Below are positions 15,056 to 23,138 of a stretch of 64,000 nt of DNA, one piece after another. The stretch comes from an uncultured Clostridia bacterium (lineage in GTDB: Bacteria > Bacillota > Clostridia > Christensenellales > Aristaeellaceae): the NCBI GenBank assembly GCA_945948915.1, contig CAMFCQ010000002.1, forward strand, positions 1 through 64,000, in the 5' to 3' direction. Both the position numbers and the translations under genes were made by a program. The notes beneath the pieces were generated by a model. The model worked only from the letters and a program-made list of their open reading frames with translations, did no database searches and was not told the origin of the DNA. Position 1 is the first letter of the stretch, and the number at the start of each line of letters is the position of its first letter.

Positions 15056-15913
15056 TCACCTGAACACCTGCACCGGGATCCCCGCCTGCTCAAGGCATTC
15101 GGTATACATCCTCGGCGGGCGCGTCTCGTCAAAATCGACGCTGTACGTCCTGCCCACCATCCCGTACTTCGCGCCCGCTGCGCGCTGGTACGGCAGCACG
15201 TCCACGCGCACGAGGGCCTTCGCATCCTTCACCAGCTGCGCAGCCGTCTCAAAGTGCGCCTCGTTATCGTTCACGCCGGGGATGATGGGCATGCGCAGGA
15301 TGAACGGCGTGCTACCCGCGCAGAGCATCTGCGCGTGGCGGCGGATGATCGCCTGATCCACGCCCGTATAGCGCCGGTGCAGCGCGGGATCGGAAACCTT
15401 CCAGTCCATCATGATCAGGTCGCAGCGCGCCATCGCGTCCTCAAAGACCGCGTCCGCTGCAAAGCCGCTCGTCTCGATGGCGGTGTGCACACCGCGAAGC
15501 CGGGCAATCACGTCGGCGACAAAATCCCACTGCATCAGCGGCTCGCCGCCGGAGAAGGTCACGCCGCCGCCGGACAGCGCGTACACGTCCGCGTCTTTCT
15601 GCAGCCGCGCGGCCAGATCCTCCGCCGTCCACGCCGTGCCGACGATCTTCCGGTATCCGCCCCGGCAGACCGGAACGCACGCTCCGCAGGAGATACAGGC
15701 CTCCGGGCTGGGGCAGACGCGCCTGCATGCGCCGCAGCCCGTGCAGGCCGCGCGGCTGACCATCAGCTGCGGCCTGGGGGAGAGGCCCTCAGGATTGTGG
15801 CACCACATGCAGGACAGCGGACAGCCCTTCATGAACACCGTCGTGCGGATGCCCGGGCCGTCGAACACGGCGAACTCCTTGATGTCAAAGACGACGCCCG
15901 CCTTGCCGCTCAT
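15056..15913 (-). CDS. Glycyl radical enzyme activase (radical SAM)
   Basis: Installs the glycyl radical on the upstream-encoded enzyme using a 4Fe-4S cluster and S-adenosylmethionine. 285 residues. The radical SAM triad is in GCPLSCMWCHNPEG (CxxxCxxC), followed by an inserted ferredoxin-like domain with two cluster motifs, CTGCGACRRVC and CISCGACVPVC, typical of activases for decarboxylase/dehydratase-type enzymes rather than the short PFL activase. Then GGGVTFSGGEPLMQ and a C-terminal PYQRAAGAKYGMVG. The start at 15913 overlaps the stop of the glycyl radical enzyme (ATGA), so translation is coupled. No binding site is needed upstream for a separate transcript. Confidence 0.95.
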   Translation of the reverse strand: MSGKAGVVFDIKEFAVFDGPGIRTTVFMKGCPLSCMWCHNPEGLSPRPQLMVSRAACTGCGACRRVCPSPEACISCGACVPVCRGGYRKIVGTAWTAEDLAARLQKDADVYALSGGGVTFSGGEPLMQWDFVADVIARLRGVHTAIETSGFAADAVFEDAMARCDLIMMDWKVSDPALHRRYTGVDQAIIRRHAQMLCAGSTPFILRMPIIPGVNDNEAHFETAAQLVKDAKALVRVDVLPYQRAAGAKYGMVGRTYSVDFDETRPPRMYTECLEQAGIPVQVFR

Positions 15914-17934
15914 AGATTCAGCGCCGCGCGGCGGATGATGTGATCCTGATAGCACCTGTCCAGCTCCACAAAGTAGCCGCTCCAGCCCCACACGCGCACG
16001 ATCAGGTTGCGGTAGTTCTCCGGGTGCTGCTGCGCGTCCAGCAGGCGCTCGCGGTTGACCGTGTTGAGCTGCAGCTGATGGCCGCCGCGCAGCACGAACA
16101 GGCGCACCAGCTGCGCCACCTTGGTGATCGACTCCTCCTGCGTGAACACGCTGTCGGAAAACTCGATGGTCAGCGGGCCGCCGTTGATGACGCGGCTCAG
16201 GTTCGGCTTGGTGAAGGACTTGACCAGCGACACCGGGCCGCTGAGCTTCACGTTCAGCGAGGGCGCGTAGTTCGCCGGGAGCGGCACGCCCGCCTCGCGG
16301 CCGTCCGCCGTCGCGCCCAGCTCGTTGGCGTGGAAGATGTAGTACATCGCCGAGCCCGTGCCTGCGCGCACGCAGCCGCCGCGCTCGTTGGTCAGGCCCC
16401 TGACCGACTCGGCGAATGTGTCAAGCAGCCACACGGCGTGCCGGTCGGCGCGCTCGTCGTCGTTGCCCATCTTCGGGCAGGCCGTCTTCAGGCGATTGTG
16501 CAGCGCCTCATGGCCCACGAAATCCGCGTCCATCGCCGCGGTCAGCTCCTGCGCGGTGATTTCGCCGCCAAAGACCAGCTGCTCCACCGCCGCCAGCATG
16601 TCCGCCGCGGGCGCCAGGCCGGTGCCGTGCAGGCCCCAGTTGTTGTAAGTGCAGCCCAGGGAGATGTCGCGCTCCTTTTCCACGCAGCCGTCAAAGAACA
16701 GCGAGAGATACGGCGAGGGGATGACGTACAGGTTCTTTCTCGCCGCCAGCGTCTCGCGGACAGAGGCGAAGATCGCTTCGCGGATCTCGCGCCGGAGCGC
16801 GTCCATGTCCGGGCAGTCCGCCAGCCTTTCTCGGATCACCCTGTCCACCGTGTTGGCAAAGGGCAGTGCACCGATGTTGGGAATCTCCATGCCCTTGCCG
16901 GGGATGATGAACTCCCAGCAGGCGGCCATTGCGTAGTCGCGCGCGTCGCGCTCGGCGTAGCCCAGCGCCGTCAGGCCGGGAATCGCCACGTCGTCGTTCT
17001 CGTACTGCGGGAAGCCCAGGCCCAGCTTCGTCAGCTGCGTGCCCAGCTCAAAGACCTCAAGCGGCGTATCCTTGCTGACGCGCAGGTTGATCTTCGGGTC
17101 GATCAGCCGAAGCTCGGCGCTGGCCTGCAGGCACATTTCCGAGAGCAGGTTATAGCCGTCCGTGCCGTCCGGCGTCATGCCGCCCAGCACGATGCTCTGG
17201 CCGTTGTCGCCCTGCTGCATGCCGGGATACAGGTCGCTGTCGCGGTTGCAGGCGAGGAAGAACGCCTCCAGCAGCTCAAACGCGCTCTCCTGTGTCTCCC
17301 TTCCCGCGTCGAGATCCGCCTGCAGATAGGGCATCATATACTGGTCAAAGCGGCCGAGCGTGTTGTGATAATCGCCCTCGCACCACATGGCATAGTGCAG
17401 GATGCGCAGGGACTGCAGCGCCTCGCGGAAGGTCGCCGCCGGGCCGGCGGGCACCCTGGCCAGCACGGCTGCCAGCGCCCCGTCGCCCGCGTCGCGCGCG
17501 GCCTGCTCGTAGCGCTTCGTCAGATCGAGTACGGCGTCGATGGACATGCGCATCGCGCTGTGCAGCGCCCCGCCGCCCAGGCGCTCCCGGATGGCCAGCA
17601 GGCCCGAGGCGATCACCCGGCCGTAGTCCGGGGACAGGTTGCTCACGTTGCCCAGCTCGTGAATATAGTGTTCGCTGCTGATCTTTGCCCACTCCGCCTC
17701 ATCGTAGATCATCGGCAGATTCGGCACGGTGCGCGTGAAGGCGATCAGCTCCTGCGGGAACAGATAGGGCGTCTCCAGCTCGAGCGCCGTCTTCAGGCGC
17801 AGCGCGGTGCGCTCGATGTCCGTCAGGGCGGGATCACGGTACGGCAGCGCGGCATCCTCCACAGGCGCGCGGCGCGCCTGATGATGCGTGCGCGCCCACT
17901 GGACATCCTTGAGCGCTGCGATCCGGTTGGTCAT
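15910..17934 (-). CDS. Glycyl radical enzyme of unassigned substrate (pyruvate formate-lyase superfamily)
   Basis: Oxygen-sensitive radical enzyme of 674 residues, shorter than most PFL or diol dehydratases (about 750-850). The glycyl radical loop near the C-terminus reads VRVWGWSGYF, and the active-site Cys is in MAACWEFIIPGKGMEIPN, keeping the Cys-x-Glu pattern of the superfamily. Other cues are YNNWGLHGTGLAPAADML and KNLYVIPSPYLSLF. It is not PFL (lacks the Cys-Cys pair) and does not obviously match glycerol, choline or hydroxyproline enzymes by these motifs, so the reaction is unassigned. The start at 17934 has GAAAGGAG upstream. It is translationally coupled to its activase. A TATAAT with a poor -35 lies at 18004-18009. 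Confidence 0.93.
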   Translation of the reverse strand: MTNRIAALKDVQWARTHHQARRAPVEDAALPYRDPALTDIERTALRLKTALELETPYLFPQELIAFTRTVPNLPMIYDEAEWAKISSEHYIHELGNVSNLSPDYGRVIASGLLAIRERLGGGALHSAMRMSIDAVLDLTKRYEQAARDAGDGALAAVLARVPAGPAATFREALQSLRILHYAMWCEGDYHNTLGRFDQYMMPYLQADLDAGRETQESAFELLEAFFLACNRDSDLYPGMQQGDNGQSIVLGGMTPDGTDGYNLLSEMCLQASAELRLIDPKINLRVSKDTPLEVFELGTQLTKLGLGFPQYENDDVAIPGLTALGYAERDARDYAMAACWEFIIPGKGMEIPNIGALPFANTVDRVIRERLADCPDMDALRREIREAIFASVRETLAARKNLYVIPSPYLSLFFDGCVEKERDISLGCTYNNWGLHGTGLAPAADMLAAVEQLVFGGEITAQELTAAMDADFVGHEALHNRLKTACPKMGNDDERADRHAVWLLDTFAESVRGLTNERGGCVRAGTGSAMYYIFHANELGATADGREAGVPLPANYAPSLNVKLSGPVSLVKSFTKPNLSRVINGGPLTIEFSDSVFTQEESITKVAQLVRLFVLRGGHQLQLNTVNRERLLDAQQHPENYRNLIVRVWGWSGYFVELDRCYQDHIIRRAALNL

Positions 17935-18078
17935 GAGAAGTCGCTCCTTTCAGCGTCCATTTCATCATTGATCGGCTGAACATGCGGTCACATTTCTGTG
18001 TCCATTATACGACATCCTGCTCCGACAGGGAAGACAATTTTTGAACAAAATCGACAAATCTGCCGCGGGCACTCCCTC

Positions 18079-18275
18079 ATACTACTCTCAAATAAAATCG
18101 GCCATGCAATAACCGGCCGTCAGGTAACGCTTCGCTCCCTGACTGCTTTTCTTTGATCGCTTCGCGATATGGAGACGTTGGGGGATTTCATCCCCCAAAC
18201 CCCTAGACTGGGGACCAGTCCCCAGACCCCTTCTTCGCTTCGCACTTATAGCTCGTTTCTATTTGAGAATAGTAT
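18079..18275. repeat. RB repeat, 197-bp copy
   Basis: Begins ATACTACTCTCAAATAAAAT and ends in the inverted GTTTCTATTTGAGAATAGTAT. The interior is shorter than the 288-bp copies and has the modules GTCAGGTAACGCTTCGCTCC, GGGGGATTTCATCCCCC and GGGGACCAGTCCCC. It lies between the glycyl radical enzyme promoter and the flavoprotein terminator. Confidence 0.85.
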
Positions 18276-18320
18276 CAGTCTGCCTGCGGCAGCCGGATCC
18301 CTCGGGAGGGAGCCGCAAAG

Positions 18321-18348
18321 CAAAAGCCCGCAGCCGAAGCTGCGGGCT
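18321..18348 (-). terminator. Terminator of the exported flavoprotein gene
   Basis: Perfect 10-bp stem AGCCCGCAGC/GCTGCGGGCT with a CGAA tetraloop; T-rich sequence follows on the minus strand. Confidence 0.88.
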
Positions 18349-18371
18349 CGTTTGAGACAAATTGTGTTGGA

Positions 18372-20210
18372 TTACTCCGCGATGTACGCAGCAGCACTAC
18401 CCGCCGCGATGCGGCCGTAGACGACGATGTCGGCCACGGCGTTGCCGCCCAGGCGGTTCGCGCCGTGCACGCCGCCGGTGACCTCACCGGCCGCGAACAG
18501 GCCCGGGATCGCCTCGCCGGCCTCAGTCAGGACCTCAGCCTCGGTGTTGATCTTCACGCCGCCCATGGTGTGATGGATGCCCGGCGCGACCTTGATGGCG
18601 TAGTAGGGCGCGGTGTCCAGCGCGTTGGCGAAGGACATGCGGCCAAACTCGTCATCCTTCTGCGCGGCCACAGCCGCGTTCCAGGTGTCCAGCGTCGCCT
18701 GCAGGGTCGCAGCGTCGGTGCCCATGGCCGCAGCCAGCTCCTCGACGGTGTTGCCCATCAGCGCGTAGCCCTTGGTGTAGTAGCCGTTGTAGGTGGAGGA
18801 GGCGTCCATCATCTTCTGATCGACGACCGTCCAGGCATAGCCGCCCTCCTGGGCCAGCTCCGCCGCAGAGACCACGTCGCGGGTCTCCAGCTCGTTGACA
18901 AAGCGCTTGCCGCCCTGGTTGACCAGGATGGCGCCGTCGCCGCGGATGCCCTCGGTGATGAGCGCGGAAGTCTCGGTGTAGACGGACGGGTGGATCTGGA
19001 TCTGCTCCATGTCCACGGTCGCCGCGCCGACCGCCACGGCCATGTCGATGCCGTCGCCGGTGATGCCGGTGGAGTTGGTGGTCACAAAGCCGTCAAGCTC
19101 GGGCTTGAGCTCCGCCACGCGCTTGAGATCCGCGCCGAAGCCGCCGGAGGCCAGGATGACGGCCTTGGCGTTGATGGTGTAGTCGCCGTTTTCAGAGGTG
19201 ACCTTCACGCCGGTGACCTTGCCATCGGTGACGACGAGCTCGGTCGCGGCGGTGTTCATGCGCAGGTCGATCTTCGCCTCCGCGTCCACCGCGGCGGTCA
19301 GGGTCTTGACGAGGTACGCGCCGACCGGGGTGGTCTTGCCCTCAGCGGTCAGGGCGCGATGGATACGCATGACGGACGCGCCGCCGAAGGAGCCGACGGA
19401 CACGAGGTTCGCGTCCTTGGTGGCCAGCCAGTCGATGGCGTCCGCAGAGTTGTTCACCAGGGTCATGACCAGTTCCAGATTGTTGATGCCCTTGCCGCCG
19501 ACCATGGTGTCCAGGGCGAACAGCTCCGGGGAATCGAAGTAGCCGGTCGGATTGGCCTTGTACGCCTCAAACTGCGCTTCGACGGTCGCAATCAGCTCAG
19601 CCAGCTCCGGATACTTCTCCTTCGCGCCGGCGATGGTCTTTTCGACCGCGGCGGTGGTGGCATCCTTCCACTCGTTCTTGTCCTGCGCGGCGGTCTTCGC
19701 GGCGTTCATGCCGCCCGTCGCGCGGGAGGTGTTGCCGCCGGTGGAGCCGGTCTTCTCCACGACGATGATGTTCTCCACGCCCAGGTCAGCGGCCTGCAGC
19801 GCGGCGGTCATGCCCGCGCCGCCGGCGCCGACGATGACGATGTCGCAGGCGGTGTCTTCGACGGCCACGGTCTCAGCGGTCATCAGGCCCGCCGCGATCA
19901 TGGCTTCCTCGGTCGCTGCGATGACCGCGTTGGTGGTCACGGTCGCGCCGGAGATGTTGTCGATGTCCGCGCCCTGTGCCGCCACGATGGCCGCCGCATA
20001 GGTGCCGTCGGTGCACGGCTCATAGCCGAAGCCCGGGGTCTCGCTGTCGCCGGTGACGACGGCCTCGGTGATCTTGCCGTCCTCAACGGTCAGGGTGACG
20101 GTCACCGGGCCGATGCCGTTGTCATCGCCGGTAAAGGTCTCGGCAGACGCGCCAGCGATCAGGCTGATCAGCATCAGCACGGAAAGAAGAATTGATGCAA
20201 GCTTCTTCAT
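18372..20210 (-). CDS. Exported FMN-binding, FAD-dependent reductase (fumarate/urocanate reductase-like)
   Basis: 612-residue secreted flavoprotein. A signal peptide (MKKLASILLSVLMLI) is followed by an FMN-binding domain (about 25-110) with the flavinylation motif DNISGATVTT, whose Thr receives covalent FMN from ApbE. Then comes a fumarate-reductase-type FAD domain starting DIVIVGAGGAGMTAALQA, with GGNTSRATGG and the closing AAGEVTGGVHGANRLGGNA. No heme CxxCH motif is present. Family knowledge: such proteins take electrons at the cell surface from flavin-based extracellular electron transfer chains and reduce fumarate, urocanate or similar acceptors. No apbE or ndh2-type gene is in the window. 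The start at 20210 has GAAGGAGG upstream and the gene has its own consensus promoter. Confidence 0.94.
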   Translation of the reverse strand: MKKLASILLSVLMLISLIAGASAETFTGDDNGIGPVTVTLTVEDGKITEAVVTGDSETPGFGYEPCTDGTYAAAIVAAQGADIDNISGATVTTNAVIAATEEAMIAAGLMTAETVAVEDTACDIVIVGAGGAGMTAALQAADLGVENIIVVEKTGSTGGNTSRATGGMNAAKTAAQDKNEWKDATTAAVEKTIAGAKEKYPELAELIATVEAQFEAYKANPTGYFDSPELFALDTMVGGKGINNLELVMTLVNNSADAIDWLATKDANLVSVGSFGGASVMRIHRALTAEGKTTPVGAYLVKTLTAAVDAEAKIDLRMNTAATELVVTDGKVTGVKVTSENGDYTINAKAVILASGGFGADLKRVAELKPELDGFVTTNSTGITGDGIDMAVAVGAATVDMEQIQIHPSVYTETSALITEGIRGDGAILVNQGGKRFVNELETRDVVSAAELAQEGGYAWTVVDQKMMDASSTYNGYYTKGYALMGNTVEELAAAMGTDAATLQATLDTWNAAVAAQKDDEFGRMSFANALDTAPYYAIKVAPGIHHTMGGVKINTEAEVLTEAGEAIPGLFAAGEVTGGVHGANRLGGNAVADIVVYGRIAAGSAAAYIAE

Positions 20211-20245
20211 GATGAAATCATACCTCCTTCTTGCAAGTCCACTCC

Positions 20246-20274
20246 ATTGTATAGCTTTGTGAAAGCGTTGTCAA
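20246..20274 (-). promoter_or_regulatory. Promoter of the exported flavoprotein gene
   Basis: TTGACA (20269-20274) and TACAAT (20246-20251), 17-bp spacer, minus strand. Confidence 0.82.
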
Positions 20275-20386
20275 TCATCCTGCCGTTTTTTCGGAGTTTT
20301 CGGCACTATTTCTCAACAAATGTTAGTAAAATCTTACACACAGCGCTTGTGCTTCCGCAGGCGAACGCGATCTGCCGCCCATACAG

Positions 20387-20418
20387 AAAAGACCGGCGCA
20401 CCATCGCGCCGGCCTTTT
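20387..20418 (-). terminator. Terminator of the TetR gene
   Basis: Long GC-rich stem from GACCGGCGC to GCGCCGGCC flanked by AAAA and TTTT, so it could work in both directions; it lies downstream of the minus-strand TetR gene. Confidence 0.85.
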
Positions 20419-20477
20419 CCGATTACGGAGAGGGGGAAGGAACTTGATCTATGATAAAAGGGGCAAACCCTGATTGG

Positions 20478-21044
20478 TCAGGCGACCAGATTCACGCCGG
20501 ACACGCGGGAGAACATCTCCGCCACGCTCTTCATGTCCATCTCGCCGCGGCGGGCCATCATCAGCACGCCGTACATGCTCACGCCGGTGATGCGGCCGGC
20601 CTGCGCGCTGTCCATGCCGCGCTCGTTCATGGCCTGTGCCACGATCTTCTCGACGGCCGGACGCATGTGATCGACCAGCCGGTCGCACATGTCGCTGTAC
20701 AGCGCTGCGTGCTGGGGCAGGCAAAGGTCTGTCACAAGCGGCTGGGTGAAGCACTGCTGCCAAGCCTCGTGGTTTACAAGACGATTGACCTTCTCCCGCG
20801 CGCTGCCCTCGCTGTCCGCGATCTTCTGCGCCTCGCTGCCCAGGTAGGAGCAATAGCCCTCCACGACAGCCTTGACCATGTCGTCCTTGGTGGTGAAGTA
20901 ATAGTAGAACAGGCCCTTCGCCACGTCCACCGCGGAGACGATCTCCGCCACGGACGTTCTCACAAAGCCCTGCTGAGCAAACAGCTTCGACGCGGCGGCC
21001 ACCATTTCCGCCTTGCGTTCTTCCGGTTTCTTGACGACGCGCAT
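20478..21044 (-). CDS. TetR/AcrR-family transcriptional regulator
   Basis: Repressor-type regulator of 188 residues. The N-terminal helix-turn-helix is clear: AEMVAAASKLFAQQGFVRTSVAEIV, first part AEMVAAASKLFAQQGF, then VDVAKGLFYYYFTTKDDMV. The C-terminal ligand-binding domain is all-helical and of unknown specificity. The start at 21044 has AAGGAGGAA upstream; a longer frame to 21128 lacks a site. It lies upstream of the exported flavoprotein with terminator and promoter between them, so the two are separate units. A 15-bp perfect palindrome lies upstream at 21204-21218 and could be its operator. Confidence 0.92.
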   Translation of the reverse strand: MRVVKKPEERKAEMVAAASKLFAQQGFVRTSVAEIVSAVDVAKGLFYYYFTTKDDMVKAVVEGYCSYLGSEAQKIADSEGSAREKVNRLVNHEAWQQCFTQPLVTDLCLPQHAALYSDMCDRLVDHMRPAVEKIVAQAMNERGMDSAQAGRITGVSMYGVLMMARRGEMDMKSVAEMFSRVSGVNLVA

Positions 21045-21203
21045 CGCGTTTTCCTCCTTGCATTCTTTCACAGCGGGCCTGCGATTCTGCCCTGTTTCTT
21101 GTTTCTTGCGATGGTGGTATTGTATCAAGCAGGGCTTTGCTTCACAAGGGATACCCGTTCAATGATACGTCTGCGTGTCTCAAATGTCACTTTCGGCGAT
21201 TCC

Positions 21204-21218
21204 TCTCATACTATGAGA
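21204..21218. promoter_or_regulatory. Perfect palindrome, possible TetR operator
   Basis: TCTCATACTATGAGA, dyad symmetry about the central C, 160 bases upstream of the TetR start and directly after the stop of the BofC-like gene. A related half-site TGTCTCA occurs at about 21176. Function inferred. Confidence 0.4.
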
Positions 21219-21227
21219 CATTTCCCT

Positions 21228-21911
21228 TCAGCTGCTCAGGCTCTCGAGGTAGCCCTCCAGCGCCTGCACGTCGTCAAAGATACGCCCGGTGCGCAGCTGC
21301 GCCTGATCGTCCTGCGGGGCCTTGTCAAGCGGCACGTCCGTGACGCGCACCACCTCCAGCGCCTCGCCGCTGCGGTTCTGAAAAACGGCCAGCTTTCCGT
21401 CCTCCCCGCCGCGCAGCACCCAGTGCAGCGGACAGGGGATATCCGTGCTCAGCGCGATATCCACCTCTGAGGCGGAAAAGCCCGTCACCGCCGCGCCGGG
21501 GATCACGCTGCCGATCTCCTTTTCCAGCAGCGCGCGGGACATGCCCGTCAGCTGTGCGGGCAGCTCCTCGCGCCGCTGCACGCTGTGGCCGCAGGGCGCG
21601 TAGTACAGCGTCCTGTGCAGATAGCATCCCGCCGACGTGCGCTCGGACAGATCCGCCCCCGCAGGACGGTCCTGTGCCGCAGGACGGTCCTGTGCCGCAG
21701 GGAACCCCTGCACCTCCTCCTGCGCAGCGGACGGCGGCGGCACGGTCGCCTCCGAGGCCAGCATGGTCTGCGGCTCCTCCGGTGCGTCCACCTCCACGGG
21801 GAACAGGCACAGCATCGCGGCCAGCACCGCCGCCGCAATCAGGAATCGGTACGGACTTCTCCAAATCTCTGCAAACAAAACGCCCTCATCTCCTTTGTTC
21901 CCAGTCTGCAC
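21228..21911 (-). CDS. Membrane-anchored protein with BofC-like C-terminal domain
   Basis: 227-residue protein: one N-terminal membrane helix (about 21-37), a Pro/Ala/Gln-rich linker (about 45-85) containing a duplicated AAQDRP unit, then an extracytoplasmic domain with CYLHRTLYYAPCGHSVQRR and a C-terminal stretch WVLRGGEDGKLAVFQNRSG that resembles the BofC C-terminal domain of spore-formers. In B. subtilis, BofC modulates sigma-K signalling; many clostridial homologues have unknown roles. The start is uncertain: GTG 21911 or TTG 21878. The CAAAGGAG before the TTG is buried in a perfect 15-bp inverted repeat. Confidence 0.6.
   Translation of the reverse strand: MQTGNKGDEGVLFAEIWRSPYRFLIAAAVLAAMLCLFPVEVDAPEEPQTMLASEATVPPPSAAQEEVQGFPAAQDRPAAQDRPAGADLSERTSAGCYLHRTLYYAPCGHSVQRREELPAQLTGMSRALLEKEIGSVIPGAAVTGFSASEVDIALSTDIPCPLHWVLRGGEDGKLAVFQNRSGEALEVVRVTDVPLDKAPQDDQAQLRTGRIFDDVQALEGYLESLSS
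21661..21696. repeat. Two tandem 18-bp units inside the BofC-like gene
   Basis: GCAGGACGGTCCTGTGCC occurs twice head to tail and encodes the duplicated AAQDRP in the linker. Each unit contains the palindrome AGGACGGTCCT. Confidence 0.8.
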
Positions 21912-21934
21912 CGAACGGGCAAAGGAGATGAGGG
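21883..21934 (-). promoter_or_regulatory. Inverted repeat enclosing the ribosome binding site of the BofC-like gene
   Basis: CCCTCATCTCCTTTG (21883-21897) and CAAAGGAGATGAGGG (21920-21934) are perfect 15-bp complements with a 22-base loop. In the minus-strand RNA, the arm at 21883-21897 reads CAAAGGAGATGAGGG and carries the Shine-Dalgarno sequence, so the hairpin would hide it. The alternative GTG start lies in the loop. Confidence 0.6.
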
Positions 21935-22034
21935 TAATATTTTGATTTTATGATGCTTTTCTGAAGGGAGCATTAGGATGCTAATGTTCATCAAGGGGAT
22001 CAAGTGCTTGATGACGCATTGAATGAATTCGTTG

Positions 22035-22160
22035 CTTCAGGGGAGACGCGCTCCGCTGGGGCCAGAAGGGTCGGGGAGGGTTTCGATGCCCTCCCCAGAC
22101 CCTCCTGGACCTCCCATCCCCCTCCCCAGACGACCAGGGTTGCGACCCTGGACCCATGGG
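22035..22160. repeat. Inverted, diverged partner of repeat RA
   Basis: From CTTCAGGGGAGACGCGCTCC to about GACCCTGGACCCATGGGGA, this stretch matches the reverse complement of the repeat at 22231-22393 with scattered differences. The two copies face each other across a 70-base spacer and could form a very large cruciform. The gap 21935-22418 contains no gene. Confidence 0.75.
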
Positions 22161-22230
22161 GATTTGCCAAGTTCCTCATACAGTTGTGACCTTTGGACTC
22201 AAGGAGATTCGCGAAGATTTGAGAAGTCCT

Positions 22231-22393
22231 CATACAGCCCCAGGTCCAGGACCGCAGTCCTGGTCGTTTCAAGGGGGTATGGGAGTCCAGAGGGATGTAG
22301 GGGGGAAATCGAAATCCCCCCTCATCCCTCTGGGCCCAGCGCAGCGCGCTTCCCCTGAAGACGGCTGTCTTCATATTTCCTAATGAACTTTAG
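22231..22393. repeat. Intergenic repeat RA, copy 2
   Basis: Direct copy of 54-216, offset 22177, with only a few substitutions in about 160 bp (for example CCACAG/CCGCAG and the final ACATTAG/ACTTTAG). It lies between the BofC-like gene and rsmG. Confidence 0.88.
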
Positions 22394-22418
22394 CTCCCTT
22401 TTGCTAACAAAGTGTCCC

Positions 22419-23138
22419 TCACGCCAGCGGCTTCCTGCCCGGCGTGCCCGCCTTGCGCGGATACGCCTTAGGCGTCCTGCCGGTCTTGTCAGTAATCAGC
22501 AGGCAGTGCGCCCAGTCCTCCCGGCCCGGCACAGGCGCCGGCACAATGCCGCGCACCGTGCCGCCCAGCACGAACGCTGCGCGACGGGCCGCTGCCAGCT
22601 CGTCCTGCACACCCGGGCCCTTCCAGGCGATCGCAAGGCCGCCGGTCTTCACGAACGGCAGCGTCAGCTCCTGCAGCGTCGCGCTCGAGGCCACCGCGCG
22701 GGACACCGCCGCGTCGTATGCCTCCCGGTGCAGCTCCATCCGGGCCGCGTCCTCCGCGCGCGCGTGCAGCGCCGTGGCCGTCAGGCCCAGCCGCTTCAAT
22801 GCGTCCTGAAGGAACGCGATCCGCTTATTCAGCGCGTCCAGAAACGTCATCTGCAGATCGGGCCGCAGGATCAGCAGCGGCATGCCCGGAAAGCCCGCGC
22901 CCGTGCCCACGTCGATCACCTTCGCGCCTTCCGCGAGCAGCCCCTGCGCCAGCGGCGCGGCGCTGTCCAGATCGTGCCGGTCGATGCGCTCGTCCTCGTC
23001 GAGCACCGCCGTCAGGTCCATCCTCTGGTTGTATTCGTCCAGAATCGCGTGAAACGCCTCAAAGCGCTCCATGGCAGTCTGGTCATAGGCAACGCCCAGC
23101 GCGTCAAGGCCACCCATCAGTCGTTCTCTGTTCATCAT
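22419..23138 (-). CDS. rsmG: 16S rRNA (guanine-527-N7)-methyltransferase
   Basis: Cytoplasmic SAM-dependent enzyme that methylates G527 of 16S rRNA (GidB). 239 residues, the family length. The AdoMet motif is VIDVGTGAGFPGMPLLIL, preceded by DRHDLDSAAPL and followed by DALNKRIAFLQ and AVSRAVASSATL. The start ATGATG at 23138 overlaps the stop of the upstream YdcF-like gene (ATGA), so the RadC-YdcF-RsmG genes form one coupled unit. In many bacteria rsmG sits beside parA-parB near the origin; here they are about 31 kb apart. Confidence 0.96.
   Translation of the reverse strand: MMNRERLMGGLDALGVAYDQTAMERFEAFHAILDEYNQRMDLTAVLDEDERIDRHDLDSAAPLAQGLLAEGAKVIDVGTGAGFPGMPLLILRPDLQMTFLDALNKRIAFLQDALKRLGLTATALHARAEDAARMELHREAYDAAVSRAVASSATLQELTLPFVKTGGLAIAWKGPGVQDELAAARRAAFVLGGTVRGIVPAPVPGREDWAHCLLITDKTGRTPKAYPRKAGTPGRKPLA

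Noticed and set aside
15940..17979. 679-codon open frame antisense to the glycyl radical enzyme
   Set aside because: Arg/His/Gln-rich, no family motif, opposite a clear gene.
18465..20195. 576-codon open frame antisense to the exported flavoprotein
   Set aside because: Gly/Asp/His-rich shadow with no start signal.
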